Shown here: positions 36,876 through 45,091 of the stretch, in pieces
How positions within the stretch are numbered: position 1 is the stretch's first letter
Layout: each line of letters opens with the position of its first letter
From: Planococcus shixiaomingii
Lineage (GTDB): Bacteria > Bacillota > Bacilli > Bacillales_A > Planococcaceae
Reading direction: 5' to 3'
NCBI RefSeq assembly: GCF_030413615.1
Contig: NZ_CP129236.1
Location: 2,402,001 to 2,466,000, forward strand
Length of the DNA: 64,000 nt
The notes under the pieces: generated by a model
The model's input: the letters and a program-made list of their open reading frames with translations, nothing else
The model's database searches: none
Told to the model about the DNA's origin: nothing
Position numbers and translations under genes: made by a program

Positions 36876-37670
36876 TTAAATTTTGCTTTTAGCCCATATC
36901 TTAATCATCTGTATATTTTTAGGATTTTTTTGAATATAGTCATTCCAGCCGATAATTTTAATTGGTCTTTTAAGTTTCTGATTTAGAAGGCTAGTAACCT
37001 CAATGTAGTACCCCTCAACTTTAGTTTTAGTTTTCTCCCCTTTTTCCCTTATAGTTGGTTGAAGAATAAAGGTTTCGTACTCATGTATGTTAAAGCATTG
37101 CTTTAAAAATACTTCTGAGGTTGTTGCGCCATTTAATAAAATAACATCGTAATTGTTAGTCAAGATTTGATTTTTTAACAGCTCTAAATCTTTTTTACCT
37201 ACTATTGCTTGCTTCTGTTTTTCGGTTAATTTACTCCATGTTTTTTTAGTTGCCCATTGGCTTATATCGAGATGGCAAGCAGAACCATCAAAATAGCTAT
37301 AGCCAGTAATATAGTTTATTAATTTTTCCATTGGGTTGAACCATGACTTATAGTATATGGGATTCCTTTTTATGTTCTTGATACCCATAGTTGAATATCT
37401 TTCAAAATATCGTTCACAAAAATCTAATATTTGATTTACTTCCTTGTCTTTAATGTCAGTATAACCATTTACGTTTAATGTATTTAAGGTATGAAAACGA
37501 TAACTATTCTTTACTACTTTAAATTCTGCCCAACTTGGATTTAAACTAATTGAAGCAACTTTCGCAGTTTTAAATCGTCCAAATGCAATTATTGGAGTAG
37601 AGCCTTCAATAATTGTACAATCTTTTGGTGGTTCTTCTCTTAACCTTTCTCTAACTATTTGATCTAACAA
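36876..37670 (-). CDS. Protein resembling the uracil-DNA-glycosylase fold
   Basis: 264 aa. An early strand-loop VASISLNPSWAEF sits where UDG-superfamily proteins have their G-x-N-P motif. Later, HLDISQWATKKTW and the strand-loop VILLNGATTSEVF resemble the second active-site region of the same fold. The catalytic residue cannot be named from sequence alone. The start is a TTG seven bases after AAGGGAG. It is first in the trio glycosylase-like, HEPN, HNH and may read damaged or modified bases; function unproven. Confidence 0.45.
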   Translation of the reverse strand: MLDQIVRERLREEPPKDCTIIEGSTPIIAFGRFKTAKVASISLNPSWAEFKVVKNSYRFHTLNTLNVNGYTDIKDKEVNQILDFCERYFERYSTMGIKNIKRNPIYYKSWFNPMEKLINYITGYSYFDGSACHLDISQWATKKTWSKLTEKQKQAIVGKKDLELLKNQILTNNYDVILLNGATTSEVFLKQCFNIHEYETFILQPTIREKGEKTKTKVEGYYIEVTSLLNQKLKRPIKIIGWNDYIQKNPKNIQMIKIWAKSKI

Positions 37671-38205
37671 ATTAAAACTCCCTTTAACAAGATTAATGTA
37701 ATTTCATTCAGAATAATTATACAGTAAAATAATTGGGAAAAATCAAATTTTTCCAGTACTTCGTGGAACTAAAATTCTTTTTTTTGAAACAAATCTAAAA
37801 ATATTGCCAACTTAATTAAATTAAGTAATCTATAAAAATTATTAAAAAGATTATACAATTCTTATTTTGACTTATATCAAATTATTCAAAAATCCCAAGA
37901 ACTTATTATTTACATAGCACTTAAAATATCAATTTTTTTTACTATCTATAAATTACAATAATAGAAAAAACCGCTCCTATAATAACATGTTAATAGATCG
38001 TTTTTTATTTGATCTATTAACATTTAATTTGAATGGTTATAGAAAGTTTATAATTAACAAGGATTCTAAGAATTAATACACTTGATTATTTTTTTATATC
38101 CATTTGATAAGTTTACGAATAAATTTGTAAGAATTTCCAAATTAATTAAATAAATTCTACTTTTCGTTAGCCCTTGAATAACGCCCTTTAGTTTTTGCGC
38201 ACGAC

Positions 38206-38231
38206 AAAACCCTCTCAATTGAGAGGGTTTT
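38206..38231. terminator. Palindromic terminator
   Basis: AAAACCCTCTCAA / TTGAGAGGGTTTT, perfect over 26 bases. The preceding GCGCACGA resembles ACGCACGAAT before the similar hairpin at 40199-40222. Confidence 0.7.
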
Positions 38232-38503
38232 ATGCTGTTATTCTAGCGTTTCACGGTTCATGATTTAACATGAATGCGGGAATTTAATACCTTATTGTTT
38301 TCACTCTAAAGATTATTGTCTAATGGTTTAGAGCGGATAAAAGAGTAAAACCATAAGAAAATAGACTAAAAGCAAATGGCTAGAAAGTTAAGTGATATCA
38401 TAGACAGACTAAGATAACTAATTGGATAAAAATTCTCTTTTATCATCTAAGATTATTATTCAATTACTTTTAATAAAGTTAGCTGGTTCAGATTACTGCA
38501 CTA

Positions 38504-38575
38504 TTACTCGGAACGATACAGCTTACCTTTATTCTTACGAATACCTTTGTTATATTGGTTAAAACTAGCCTCAGT
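38504..38575 (-). pseudogene. Decayed gene end, repeat copy A
   Basis: On the minus strand a short frame reads VELTEASFNQYNKGIRKNKG and then KLYRSE before TAA. Copy B (41914-41982) encodes TGASFDHFNSGS and then NNNKLYRS before TGA. The two share many identical bases, so they are remnants of related genes. Confidence 0.45.
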
Positions 38576-38680
38576 CAATTCCACCAGTTATTGTGTTTAA
38601 AAACTTTCTAAAATCTGTGTTTATGTCAAATATATTTTCAAGCATATTAGGCCCTACTAAGTTGAGAGTTTAACAAGATA

Positions 38681-39835
38681 TTACCAACCACTTCCAATTG
38701 TGTCATAAACCAACGTCACATTCAAAGCGGTATCTCGCTTACCTTTTGGAAATTCAATCTTATATATATCATGTGCTTCTGGTACTGAATCGAATAAACT
38801 TCTATCAGCGTTTAAAAAATCTCCATCAATCTTCGGATCGAAACCCCTATGTTCTAGATTATGCACTTTCATATCACTTACATGTGCAGGTTTTAAATAG
38901 TATTTTCCCTCTACTATAAATTTACCACTTTTATCTGTTTTTCTAAATACTTCATAGTAGATAATGTCTGTATTATCTCTAAGCTCTTTCTCTTCTGCTT
39001 TCTTCTTTGCTTCTGCTTTATTCTTAGCTTCTACTACTTTCTTTGCTTCTGCTTTATTCTCAGCTTCTACTACTTTCTTTGCTTCTGCTTTATTCTCAGC
39101 TTCTACTACTTTCTTTGCTTCTGCTTTCTTCTTAGCTTCTACTACTTTCTTTGCTTCTGCTTTCTTCTTAGCTTCTACTACTTTCTTTGCTTCTGCTTTC
39201 TTCTCAGCTTCTACTACTTTCTTTGCTTCTGCTTTCTTCTCAGCTTCTACTACTTTCTTTGCTTCTGCTTCTTCTACTGCTACTGCTTTCTCTTCCGCTA
39301 TCTTCTTAGCTTCTGCCACTTTCCTTGCTTCCGCATTCTTCTCTGCTTCTGCTACTGCTTTCTCTTCCGCTTTCTTCTTAGCTTCTGCTTTCTTCTCTTC
39401 TGCTAGTTCTTTCTCTTTCAAGTCAATTTGTTCTTTTTCTCTTCTTTCTTCATTAGCGGAGACATACATTTTACCAGTCTCTTCATTCTCTACTTCAAAA
39501 GTATTATTAATTGCAGTTAATATGAGTGAAGCAACAAAAGTATATACAAAGAATTTAAACATCTTCTTTGCTTTACCATTTTTAAGAAACCAGTTAGTTA
39601 CACTTATTACAAGTAAAATCATAGATGATAAAACTAAGATAATAATAAGTTTATCCCACATATTGTGATTTTCTAAGGATAGAAATACACTTACAACTGA
39701 TAGAAAAAGGATTAATCCTCCTATTTTAAACAGTTTTATGGCTTTTTGAACATTAATAAATAAAAATATAGATGCAGTACATCCTAGTCCTATTCCGACC
39801 ACAAGTAACAATAAACAAATAATAAACCAACCCAA
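38681..39835 (-). CDS. Membrane protein with 12-residue coiled-coil repeats
   Basis: 384 aa starting at a TTG with AGGAGG. The N-terminus has about four membrane helices (residues 2-118). Residues about 135-285 are an Ala/Glu/Lys coiled coil with seven 12-residue units of type EAKKVVEAEKKA, like the rigid arm of TolA. The C-terminal 95 residues (from TDIIYYEVFRKTDKSG) form a beta-rich domain I do not recognise. The shape suggests a membrane-anchored rod holding a globular end. Function unknown. Confidence 0.7.
   Translation of the reverse strand: MGWFIICLLLLVVGIGLGCTASIFLFINVQKAIKLFKIGGLILFLSVVSVFLSLENHNMWDKLIIILVLSSMILLVISVTNWFLKNGKAKKMFKFFVYTFVASLILTAINNTFEVENEETGKMYVSANEERREKEQIDLKEKELAEEKKAEAKKKAEEKAVAEAEKNAEARKVAEAKKIAEEKAVAVEEAEAKKVVEAEKKAEAKKVVEAEKKAEAKKVVEAKKKAEAKKVVEAKKKAEAKKVVEAENKAEAKKVVEAENKAEAKKVVEAKNKAEAKKKAEEKELRDNTDIIYYEVFRKTDKSGKFIVEGKYYLKPAHVSDMKVHNLEHRGFDPKIDGDFLNADRSLFDSVPEAHDIYKIEFPKGKRDTALNVTLVYDTIGSGW
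39028..39279. repeat. Seven 36-bp tandem repeats in the coiled-coil gene
   Basis: Near-identical 36-base units encode the 12-residue coiled-coil repeat. Such repeats change number easily, so the rod length is likely to vary among strains. Confidence 0.85.
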
Positions 39836-40062
39836 GTAAAACTCCTCCTTTGCTAATTATTTAAACTAAAACTTTTTACATAGTTTCTTTTATCTTTGCA
39901 TCGAATTTTATACGAAATACCTATTTAAATTATTATATTATACTTAACGAATGTAAAACTGTGGTTTTGAATACTTTTAGAAATAAAAATAACCAGAATA
40001 ACGTTTTCGTATAGAAAAGTTGTTTTGGTTATTAGTAAAAATTCTTGAATAAATTCTTAGGA

Positions 40063-40194
40063 CTAGGATTCCCGCTCCTCTTCTTCTTTTTCTCTAACTG
40101 CTCTGTAAATAGTAGTCCTACTAATCTTAGTCATCTTTCTAATCCTATTCACAAAGAACTGATTATTAGGATTTAAAAAAATTTCTTTACGCAC
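40063..40194 (-). pseudogene. Remnant of a serine recombinase C-terminus (HTH)
   Basis: From a GTG at 40194 a 43-codon frame ends RKMTKISRTTIYRAVREKEE and ERES. The K-x-x-x-I-S-R-T-T-I-Y-R pattern is the C-terminal helix-turn-helix of Tn3-type resolvases (compare KVGTGTIYRILE in the intact resolvase at 44.4 kb). No ribosome site; the upstream bases form a terminator. Confidence 0.5.
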
Positions 40195-40198
40195 GAAT

Positions 40199-40222
40199 AA
40201 AACCTCTCTATTGAGAGGTTTT
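40199..40222 (-). terminator. Terminator of the nuclease-helicase gene
   Basis: AAAACCTCTC / GAGAGGTTTT around a short loop, 18 bases after the stop codon at 40240. Confidence 0.8.
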
Positions 40223-40239
40223 GGACTTTTTTCTGACAA

Positions 40240-41718
40240 TTATTGATTTAACACTTTTACTGCTCTTTGTGCTAAAACTTTGTTATCAATGATAATGAGC
40301 GTTAGTTTTTCTTTAGTTCGCGTTGCCAACTGATAGAACATTCGTACAACATCGTAATATGATCTACAGGTTGCATATAGTTCTCCCTGAGCATCATACT
40401 CAACATAATCTCCTAATGTCAAAACCACATGATTAAATTCTTGCCCAATAACTTCATGAGCATTTAGTTTTGCCCGGACATTATTATAATGTTGATATCT
40501 TCTTTTAAATACTAAATCATCTGTAAAATTTAAAATTGTAGCTTCCCCTTTTGAAGAATCTACTAATTCTTCTATGTAACTATTAGCTAGAGTGATTTCA
40601 TCAAAATACAAGACTTCAATGAAATCCCTAAATTTGTAACTAGAAGTATGATTGTGGGTACTATCAAATATCTTCTTAATAAAGAGATTAATTTCTTTAT
40701 TACTTCTAATTGTTCCTGTAAGTGATTTGTTTATAACTTCTGATTTTAACCCAAGTATTTTATTTGCTATATCACTTCTTTTTTCATCAAGATGTAAGTA
40801 TTGTTCTGGATCATAAGAAAAATATACTTTTATGTTATTTCTTCTAGCATAATCAGTTATATATTGGAATTGATATTGAGTGAGCCTTTGAGCTTCATCA
40901 ATAAAAACTGCTTTTATCTCAGTTTTCAAAGAATCTCTATAGTTTTTAATTGGAGTGATATTCCAACCCGATTGTATTAAATTATCGTGGCCAATGTTTA
41001 ATTGAGCACAATGAATAATCAAGATAGAATCTCCTCTCTCTTTATAATCTTTAGCTATATCGTATAATAACAGCGTTTTCCCTGTCCCTGCTTCCCCTTT
41101 AATCGCCTTGAATAATTTCCCACTTTCTTCAAATTCATTTTTAAACGTTTGTTGTAAACTATTTAAAAAGTACTCATTTTTTAAAAACTTTTCTGTATCA
41201 TTAAATACTGAAACCAAATACTGCTTCGGTTTAAATATTTCGTCTAAATCTTCGTCTTCCAAATAGCCTATTCGTTGCCCTTCTAACCACTCTATGAAAT
41301 CTCCAAAATCCACTATTTCTATTGAATCTTCTTTAGCGTCGTATTGATAAATAGAATTACTGCTTTTTTCATATGTAAAATTATAAATTTCTCTGCCTGT
41401 GCTTCTTAGATAATAGTAATTTTTTTTAAGTTGTTTTTTTATATCCTTTGCTGTACTACTTTCTTTTAATTCGATATTAATAATAGTATCCCTACCGACT
41501 TTTAAAATATCAAATTGCTTGGATATTTGAGGGATAGTATAATCATACAAATAATTATTGAAAACGTTAATTTCACTGTAATTCTTCATTATTTCATCAA
41601 CAAAACTACTTAAAGTACCTAACTCTCTAAGTCTAAGCTTTGGATCATTCAAATAATTTTCAACCAAACCTTCATTGTACATCCAATTAAAAGTTAACAA
41701 GTTTATTTTTTTCACCAT
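40240..41718 (-). CDS. Nuclease-helicase fusion (DUF2075-type ATPase)
   Basis: About 492 aa. The N-terminal part (about residues 60-110) shows a PD-(D/E)xK-like nuclease core: FDILKVGRDTIINIELKES. The rest is a superfamily 1-type ATPase of the DUF2075/Schlafen-helicase group with Walker A GEAGTGKTLLLYD, Walker B AVFIDEAQRL, and motif III-like YFSYDPEQ. This layout is like the single-protein phage-defence nuclease-helicases such as Nhi. I prefer the ATG at 41718 (MVKKINLL), with AGGAG 11 bases upstream; the frame's TTG at 41781 has no ribosome site. Confidence 0.72.
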   Translation of the reverse strand: MVKKINLLTFNWMYNEGLVENYLNDPKLRLRELGTLSSFVDEIMKNYSEINVFNNYLYDYTIPQISKQFDILKVGRDTIINIELKESSTAKDIKKQLKKNYYYLRSTGREIYNFTYEKSSNSIYQYDAKEDSIEIVDFGDFIEWLEGQRIGYLEDEDLDEIFKPKQYLVSVFNDTEKFLKNEYFLNSLQQTFKNEFEESGKLFKAIKGEAGTGKTLLLYDIAKDYKERGDSILIIHCAQLNIGHDNLIQSGWNITPIKNYRDSLKTEIKAVFIDEAQRLTQYQFQYITDYARRNNIKVYFSYDPEQYLHLDEKRSDIANKILGLKSEVINKSLTGTIRSNKEINLFIKKIFDSTHNHTSSYKFRDFIEVLYFDEITLANSYIEELVDSSKGEATILNFTDDLVFKRRYQHYNNVRAKLNAHEVIGQEFNHVVLTLGDYVEYDAQGELYATCRSYYDVVRMFYQLATRTKEKLTLIIIDNKVLAQRAVKVLNQ

Positions 41719-41913
41719 GCCAATGACCACTCCTGAGCTACTAATTAAAGCGCCAAAAATCTTATATATCACTTTATTCAATTAATTTTTTGTATTATTT
41801 TACCTATTATAACATCTATTCTCTATTGTATACTGTTTAATTTATAGAAGCATCAATACGGTATATAATTCAATTCAATGTTTATCAAGAAACATAAATA
41901 ATCCATACAGAGT

Positions 41914-41982
41914 TCAGGAGCGGTACAGCTTATTATTATTCTTACAACTTCCTGAGTTAAAATGGTCAAAACTAGCCCCAGT
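41914..41982 (-). pseudogene. Decayed gene end, repeat copy B
   Basis: Homologous to copy A at 38504-38575: both contain TACAGCTTA/T then TATTCTTAC and GGT(T/C)AAAACTAGCC(T/C)CAGT on the plus strand. On the minus strand it ends NNNKLYRS. It lies about 100 bases beyond the stop of the restriction gene. Confidence 0.45.
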
Positions 41983-42002
41983 ATGTTTCTACAATAAGGA
42001 AA

Positions 42003-42037
42003 AGAAAAAGAGCGGGATTCACTCCCACTCTTTTTTC
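42003..42037 (-). terminator. Terminator of the restriction gene
   Basis: AAAAGAGTGGGA pairs with TCCCGCTCTTTT (one mismatch) followed by Ts on the minus strand. Confidence 0.75.
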
Positions 42038-42083
42038 AGTTCTAGTCATATGTCTATTCTACATCAATAGCATACGCTTTAAA

Positions 42084-42956
42084 TTACACGAATATAAAGT
42101 TTTCAGCATAATATTCTAAGGTTTCTTCTACGATCTCCGGCCATCTTCCGAATACTTCTTTACCTATAATTACTTCGTCTACAAGGCCTTCATGCAACAT
42201 ATCTGAAATTCTGCAGAAATAAGATGCCCCTTGTTCCCACCAAACACTGTATGAATCAATAATTAAAACATGTTTTACAAAAACTCCTGCTTCATTCTTA
42301 ATTCTCTTTGCTTCATGCCCATCAAGTTGTGATTCGTATACCGCTCCTGAAATTTTGCTTCCAAATGTAGTTGTGTAATAGTATTCTTTTAATTCCCAAA
42401 TTAAATGAGCATTGTTTACATCTGGTATAGCCCCATCAAAGCGACGAGTAAAGATACCTTCTAAATTTCTATCCTCTCCTAACACATAAGATAATGAACG
42501 AGGATCATGGTTAAATCCAATGTCTTTCCCATACTCTAATCCATTTCTGTCAGCAAAGTCTCTAATAGTGCTTTCAGTAAGTATATTTGTAATCGCTGTT
42601 AGATAGGCTGTTTGTTTCATTAATCCTTTTTGCTTGTTTAATGGTGCAGTACTGGTATATGTATCGACAGGAAACTTATTCTTCAAGTAATTATATGCTT
42701 CTGAAGCAGTTTTCCCATCCATCAGGTAATCTTTGTGTTCTGTAAGTAATTCGGCTCTATACTCTATATATTCAAGTGCATCTTCTAATACATCTTCTTC
42801 TATATTAATATCTAATTCTGTTAATTTTTTAATTACTTCTTCTTTTGAGTGAACTAATAAGGCGCCTTTTTTAGAGTACTTTAATCGTTCAGATATCAAC
42901 TTAACATATGCCCAAAATGACGAACTTTTATTGAGATAATTTGGATTTGCCTTCAT
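42084..42956 (-). CDS. Type II restriction endonuclease (putative)
   Basis: 290 aa from the ATG at 42956. A PD-(D/E)xK active site is plausible in FDGAIPDVNNAHLIWELKEY (D...E-L-K). Downstream, VYESQLDGHEAKRI and a strand-rich end are seen. I do not know its specificity. It lies downstream of and overlaps the controller gene by 29 bases, and both are divergent from a D12-class adenine methyltransferase, the classic C-R/M layout, which is the main support for the restriction role. Confidence 0.7.
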   Translation of the reverse strand: MKANPNYLNKSSSFWAYVKLISERLKYSKKGALLVHSKEEVIKKLTELDINIEEDVLEDALEYIEYRAELLTEHKDYLMDGKTASEAYNYLKNKFPVDTYTSTAPLNKQKGLMKQTAYLTAITNILTESTIRDFADRNGLEYGKDIGFNHDPRSLSYVLGEDRNLEGIFTRRFDGAIPDVNNAHLIWELKEYYYTTTFGSKISGAVYESQLDGHEAKRIKNEAGVFVKHVLIIDSYSVWWEQGASYFCRISDMLHEGLVDEVIIGKEVFGRWPEIVEETLEYYAENFIFV

Positions 42957-43194
42957 AATACTTTTCTCCATTCTCCATACGACTAAAGAAGGCTGAGGCT
43001 GGTATGTTGAGTTCTTCGCAGATTCTGATAATGTTTATGAGTGATATGTTTCGGTCTCCTCTTTCAATATCACTAATATAGGTTCTATGCAACCCTACAT
43101 TTTCGGCTAAACCTTCTTGAGATAATTTTCGTTCTTTCCGAAATTCTCTTAAAGTATTTCCAAAAGCTTTTTTGATTTCTGACTCCTTTACCAT
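42928..43194 (-). CDS. Restriction-modification controller protein (XRE family)
   Basis: 88-aa helix-turn-helix protein with LREFRKERKLSQEGLAENVG and TYISDIERGDRN, the fold of C proteins. In type II systems such proteins bind C-boxes, repress the methylase and time expression of the restriction enzyme. Candidate boxes lie in the divergent region 43244-43275. A further TTG/GTG start is not needed; the ATG at 43194 is reasonable. The 3' end overlaps the endonuclease start. Confidence 0.82.
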   Translation of the reverse strand: MVKESEIKKAFGNTLREFRKERKLSQEGLAENVGLHRTYISDIERGDRNISLINIIRICEELNIPASAFFSRMENGEKYYEGKSKLSQ

Positions 43195-43243
43195 CGTTTC
43201 TCAACTCTTCTTTGTTTTGTCTTTGTAGAGCAAATGTACTATT

Positions 43244-43301
43244 CTGTAGACTTTAATTCTACAGACTATAAGTGACATGCTATTGACGCATGTAGTATAA
43301 T
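43244..43301. promoter_or_regulatory. C-box and methylase promoter
   Basis: Perfect inverted repeat CTGTAGA-N7-TCTACAG (43244-43264) followed by GACTATAAGT (43264-43273), like the GACTTATAGTC boxes of known C proteins in inverse. A promoter for the methylase, GTGACA-N18-TATAAT (43272-43301), overlaps the box, so C binding would repress the methylase. Confidence 0.7.
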
Positions 43302-43323
43302 AGAAATTATAGAGGTGATTGTA

Positions 43324-44208
43324 TTGGTTAACAATGTTAAAACAGATGTCCCACAATTATTGAAATGGATTGGCAATAAACATCGTTTCGCAAAAGAAAT
43401 TGTTTCACATATGCCCCAAACTATTAATACATATTATGAACCGTTTTTGGGGAGCGGAGCAGTACTCTCAACTTTATTAAGTGAGAAAAGAAACAGCCTG
43501 TTTCCTACTTTCAATCAAGCAGTCGGAGCGGATATCCTGCCGTTTTTAATTGATATATTTAATTATGTAAAAGATGAACCAGAAACACTAATCGATCACT
43601 ATCGTCAGTGTATCTCTGGCTACAACGAGGATCGAGCTAATAGATACATCGAAATTAGAGATAGATTTAATCATGATTTTAATGCTCTTGATTTTGCTGT
43701 ATTGACTCGAACTTGTTACAGTGGCATTATTCGTTTCAGAAAATCAGATGGATATATGAGTACCCCTATTGGACCTCACAATCCAATAAGCCCTGAGTCA
43801 TTTGAAAGCCGTGTTATGCAATGGCATGACTTACTGCAAGAGGATATCACATTTGCACATAGCGACTATAAAGAGATTATGGATTTAGCACAAGAAGGGG
43901 ATTTAATTTATTGTGACCCTCCATATACTCATTCACAAACCATTCTTTATGGAGCACAAGCATTTAGAATAGAAGAGTTATATGAAAAGATTCAAGAATG
44001 TAAAGACCGTGGTGTGAAAGTTATGCTTTCGATAAACGGAACAAAACGCTCTGGTCAAGAGGATATTGGAATACAAGCACCAGAAGGACTGTTTGAACGG
44101 GCTTTGTTCGTTAACTGTGGAGTCTCAATGATAAACAGATTGCAGAGACAAGGTGAAATAATGGAAGATGAAATTGTGCATGATAGTTTGTTCTTCACTT
44201 GGGAGTAG
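43324..44208 (+). CDS. DNA adenine methyltransferase, D12 (Dam-like) class
   Basis: N6-adenine methylase protecting the sites cut by its partner endonuclease. Motif X LLKWIGNKHRFAKEI, motif I YYEPFLGSGAVLST and motif IV LIYCDPPYTHSQ are all intact in D12 order. 294 aa. The frame opens with a GTG at 43315, but that base is inside the AGAGGTG ribosome site, so the TTG at 43324 is the likely start. It is the only plus-strand gene of the element. The recognition sequence cannot be read from this. Confidence 0.85.
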   Translation: MVNNVKTDVPQLLKWIGNKHRFAKEIVSHMPQTINTYYEPFLGSGAVLSTLLSEKRNSLFPTFNQAVGADILPFLIDIFNYVKDEPETLIDHYRQCISGYNEDRANRYIEIRDRFNHDFNALDFAVLTRTCYSGIIRFRKSDGYMSTPIGPHNPISPESFESRVMQWHDLLQEDITFAHSDYKEIMDLAQEGDLIYCDPPYTHSQTILYGAQAFRIEELYEKIQECKDRGVKVMLSINGTKRSGQEDIGIQAPEGLFERALFVNCGVSMINRLQRQGEIMEDEIVHDSLFFTWE

Positions 44209-44227
44209 AGAAATCTACTCTTTTTTT
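44203..44227 (+). terminator. Terminator of the methylase
   Basis: GAGTAGA / TCTACTC around GAAA followed by seven Ts; the stem includes the stop codon. Confidence 0.88.
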
Positions 44228-44431
44228 GTTCTTAAAAAGTATAAAAAAAGAAGCAAGGAATTTAATCCTCACTTCTTTTCATCCCCTGCTTTCAGAATAC
44301 CTATTCAAGTTTTTAGATAATCTCTTCGATCGCAGGAATGGTAGTGCTCTTGTAATATTACAGTTAACTTACAAACAATTTGGTCAAAAGCACCCCCTTA
44401 CTTCAATACTTCGTTATATATAGATTTACTA

Positions 44432-45043
44432 CTACCTTTCAATACCTTCTCTTTCTAAAATCCTATAAATAGTACCTGTGCCTACTTTGAAAGTAATTCG
44501 AATATCTTTGATGGACTTTCCTTGTTTGTAAGCTTCAATTATGGCCTTCATTCTTTGTTCTTCTTTTCCACCCTCTACCAACTTAGTTTTACGTCCTTTA
44601 AACTTTCCAGTAAGTTTAGCAATAGCAATTCCTTCTGCTTGTCTAATTTTAATGTCTTCTCGTTCTTTTTCAGCAAAAGCAGAAAGCAGACTTAAAATAA
44701 TATCACTTATTGCAACTTGGATAACATCACTTTCACTATCTGGAGTATCTAACATAGGTTCTTTTACAAATTTTAATTTGACCCCTTTGTTTTTATAGTA
44801 TTTATACTCTTCTTTAATATCGTCATATTTCCTCGAAAGTCTTGAGATACTATCAAAGATAATGGTATCTCCTTCAATAACAATATGCTTCAACTTCTGA
44901 TAGCTTGGCCGATCTGTATTTTTACCACTTAACTTATCAATAAACATATTTTGTTTTTCTACTCCATGCTCTTTCATAGTTTTGATTTGTCTTGCTTCAT
45001 TTTGGTCAATTGTACTGCACCTTATATAAGCATACATTGTCAT
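44432..45043 (-). CDS. Serine recombinase (resolvase/invertase family)
   Basis: Catalytic domain (about residues 1-140) with YAYIRCSTIDQNEARQI (nucleophile Ser), DKLSGKNTDRPSY and FDSISRLSR, the E-helix, then FKGRKTK and a C-terminal helix-turn-helix (KDIRITFKVGTGTIYRILE). About 203 aa, like Tn3-type resolvases. The ATG at 45043 has GGAGCGG upstream. A cluster of ACGGTAAT repeats lies just upstream and is probably its res site. It could resolve element multimers or invert DNA. Confidence 0.85.
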   Translation of the reverse strand: MTMYAYIRCSTIDQNEARQIKTMKEHGVEKQNMFIDKLSGKNTDRPSYQKLKHIVIEGDTIIFDSISRLSRKYDDIKEEYKYYKNKGVKLKFVKEPMLDTPDSESDVIQVAISDIILSLLSAFAEKEREDIKIRQAEGIAIAKLTGKFKGRKTKLVEGGKEEQRMKAIIEAYKQGKSIKDIRITFKVGTGTIYRILEREGIER

Positions 45044-45091
45044 AATAACCGCTCCATTCTCCAAATTAATTACTTTAATTATATCATTAAT

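Larger units (their letters stand above)
37671..38680. other. 1-kb gene-free AT-rich stretch
   Basis: No supported gene on either strand. It holds the promoter side of the trio, a 26-bp perfect palindromic terminator (38206-38231) and a decayed gene end at 38504-38575. Long A/T tracts fill 37700-38160. Confidence 0.6.
39836..40239. other. Gene-free stretch with resolvase remnant
   Basis: Contains the coiled-coil gene's promoter side, an imperfect hairpin at 39987-40033 (AATAACCAGAA with TTTTGGTTATT), the recombinase remnant at 40063-40194 and the terminator at 40199-40222. Confidence 0.55.
41782..42083. other. Gene-free stretch between nuclease-helicase and restriction gene
   Basis: AT-rich; holds repeat copy B and the terminator of the restriction gene. 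No gene is supported. Confidence 0.6.

Noticed and set aside
39028..39279. Regular 36-bp spacing that might suggest a CRISPR array
   Set aside because: Units are contiguous with no unique spacers and translate to a coiled-coil repeat; no cas genes are present.
38964..39668. Long plus-strand reading frame rich in Ser, Ala and Phe
   Set aside because: It is the antisense shadow of the 36-bp coding repeats on the minus strand; no ribosome site and repeated low-complexity sequence.
44333..44400. Third copy of the A/B gene-end repeat
   Set aside because: Only the CAGGAATGGTA and TTGGTCAAAAG parts agree; too weak to list as a repeat feature.
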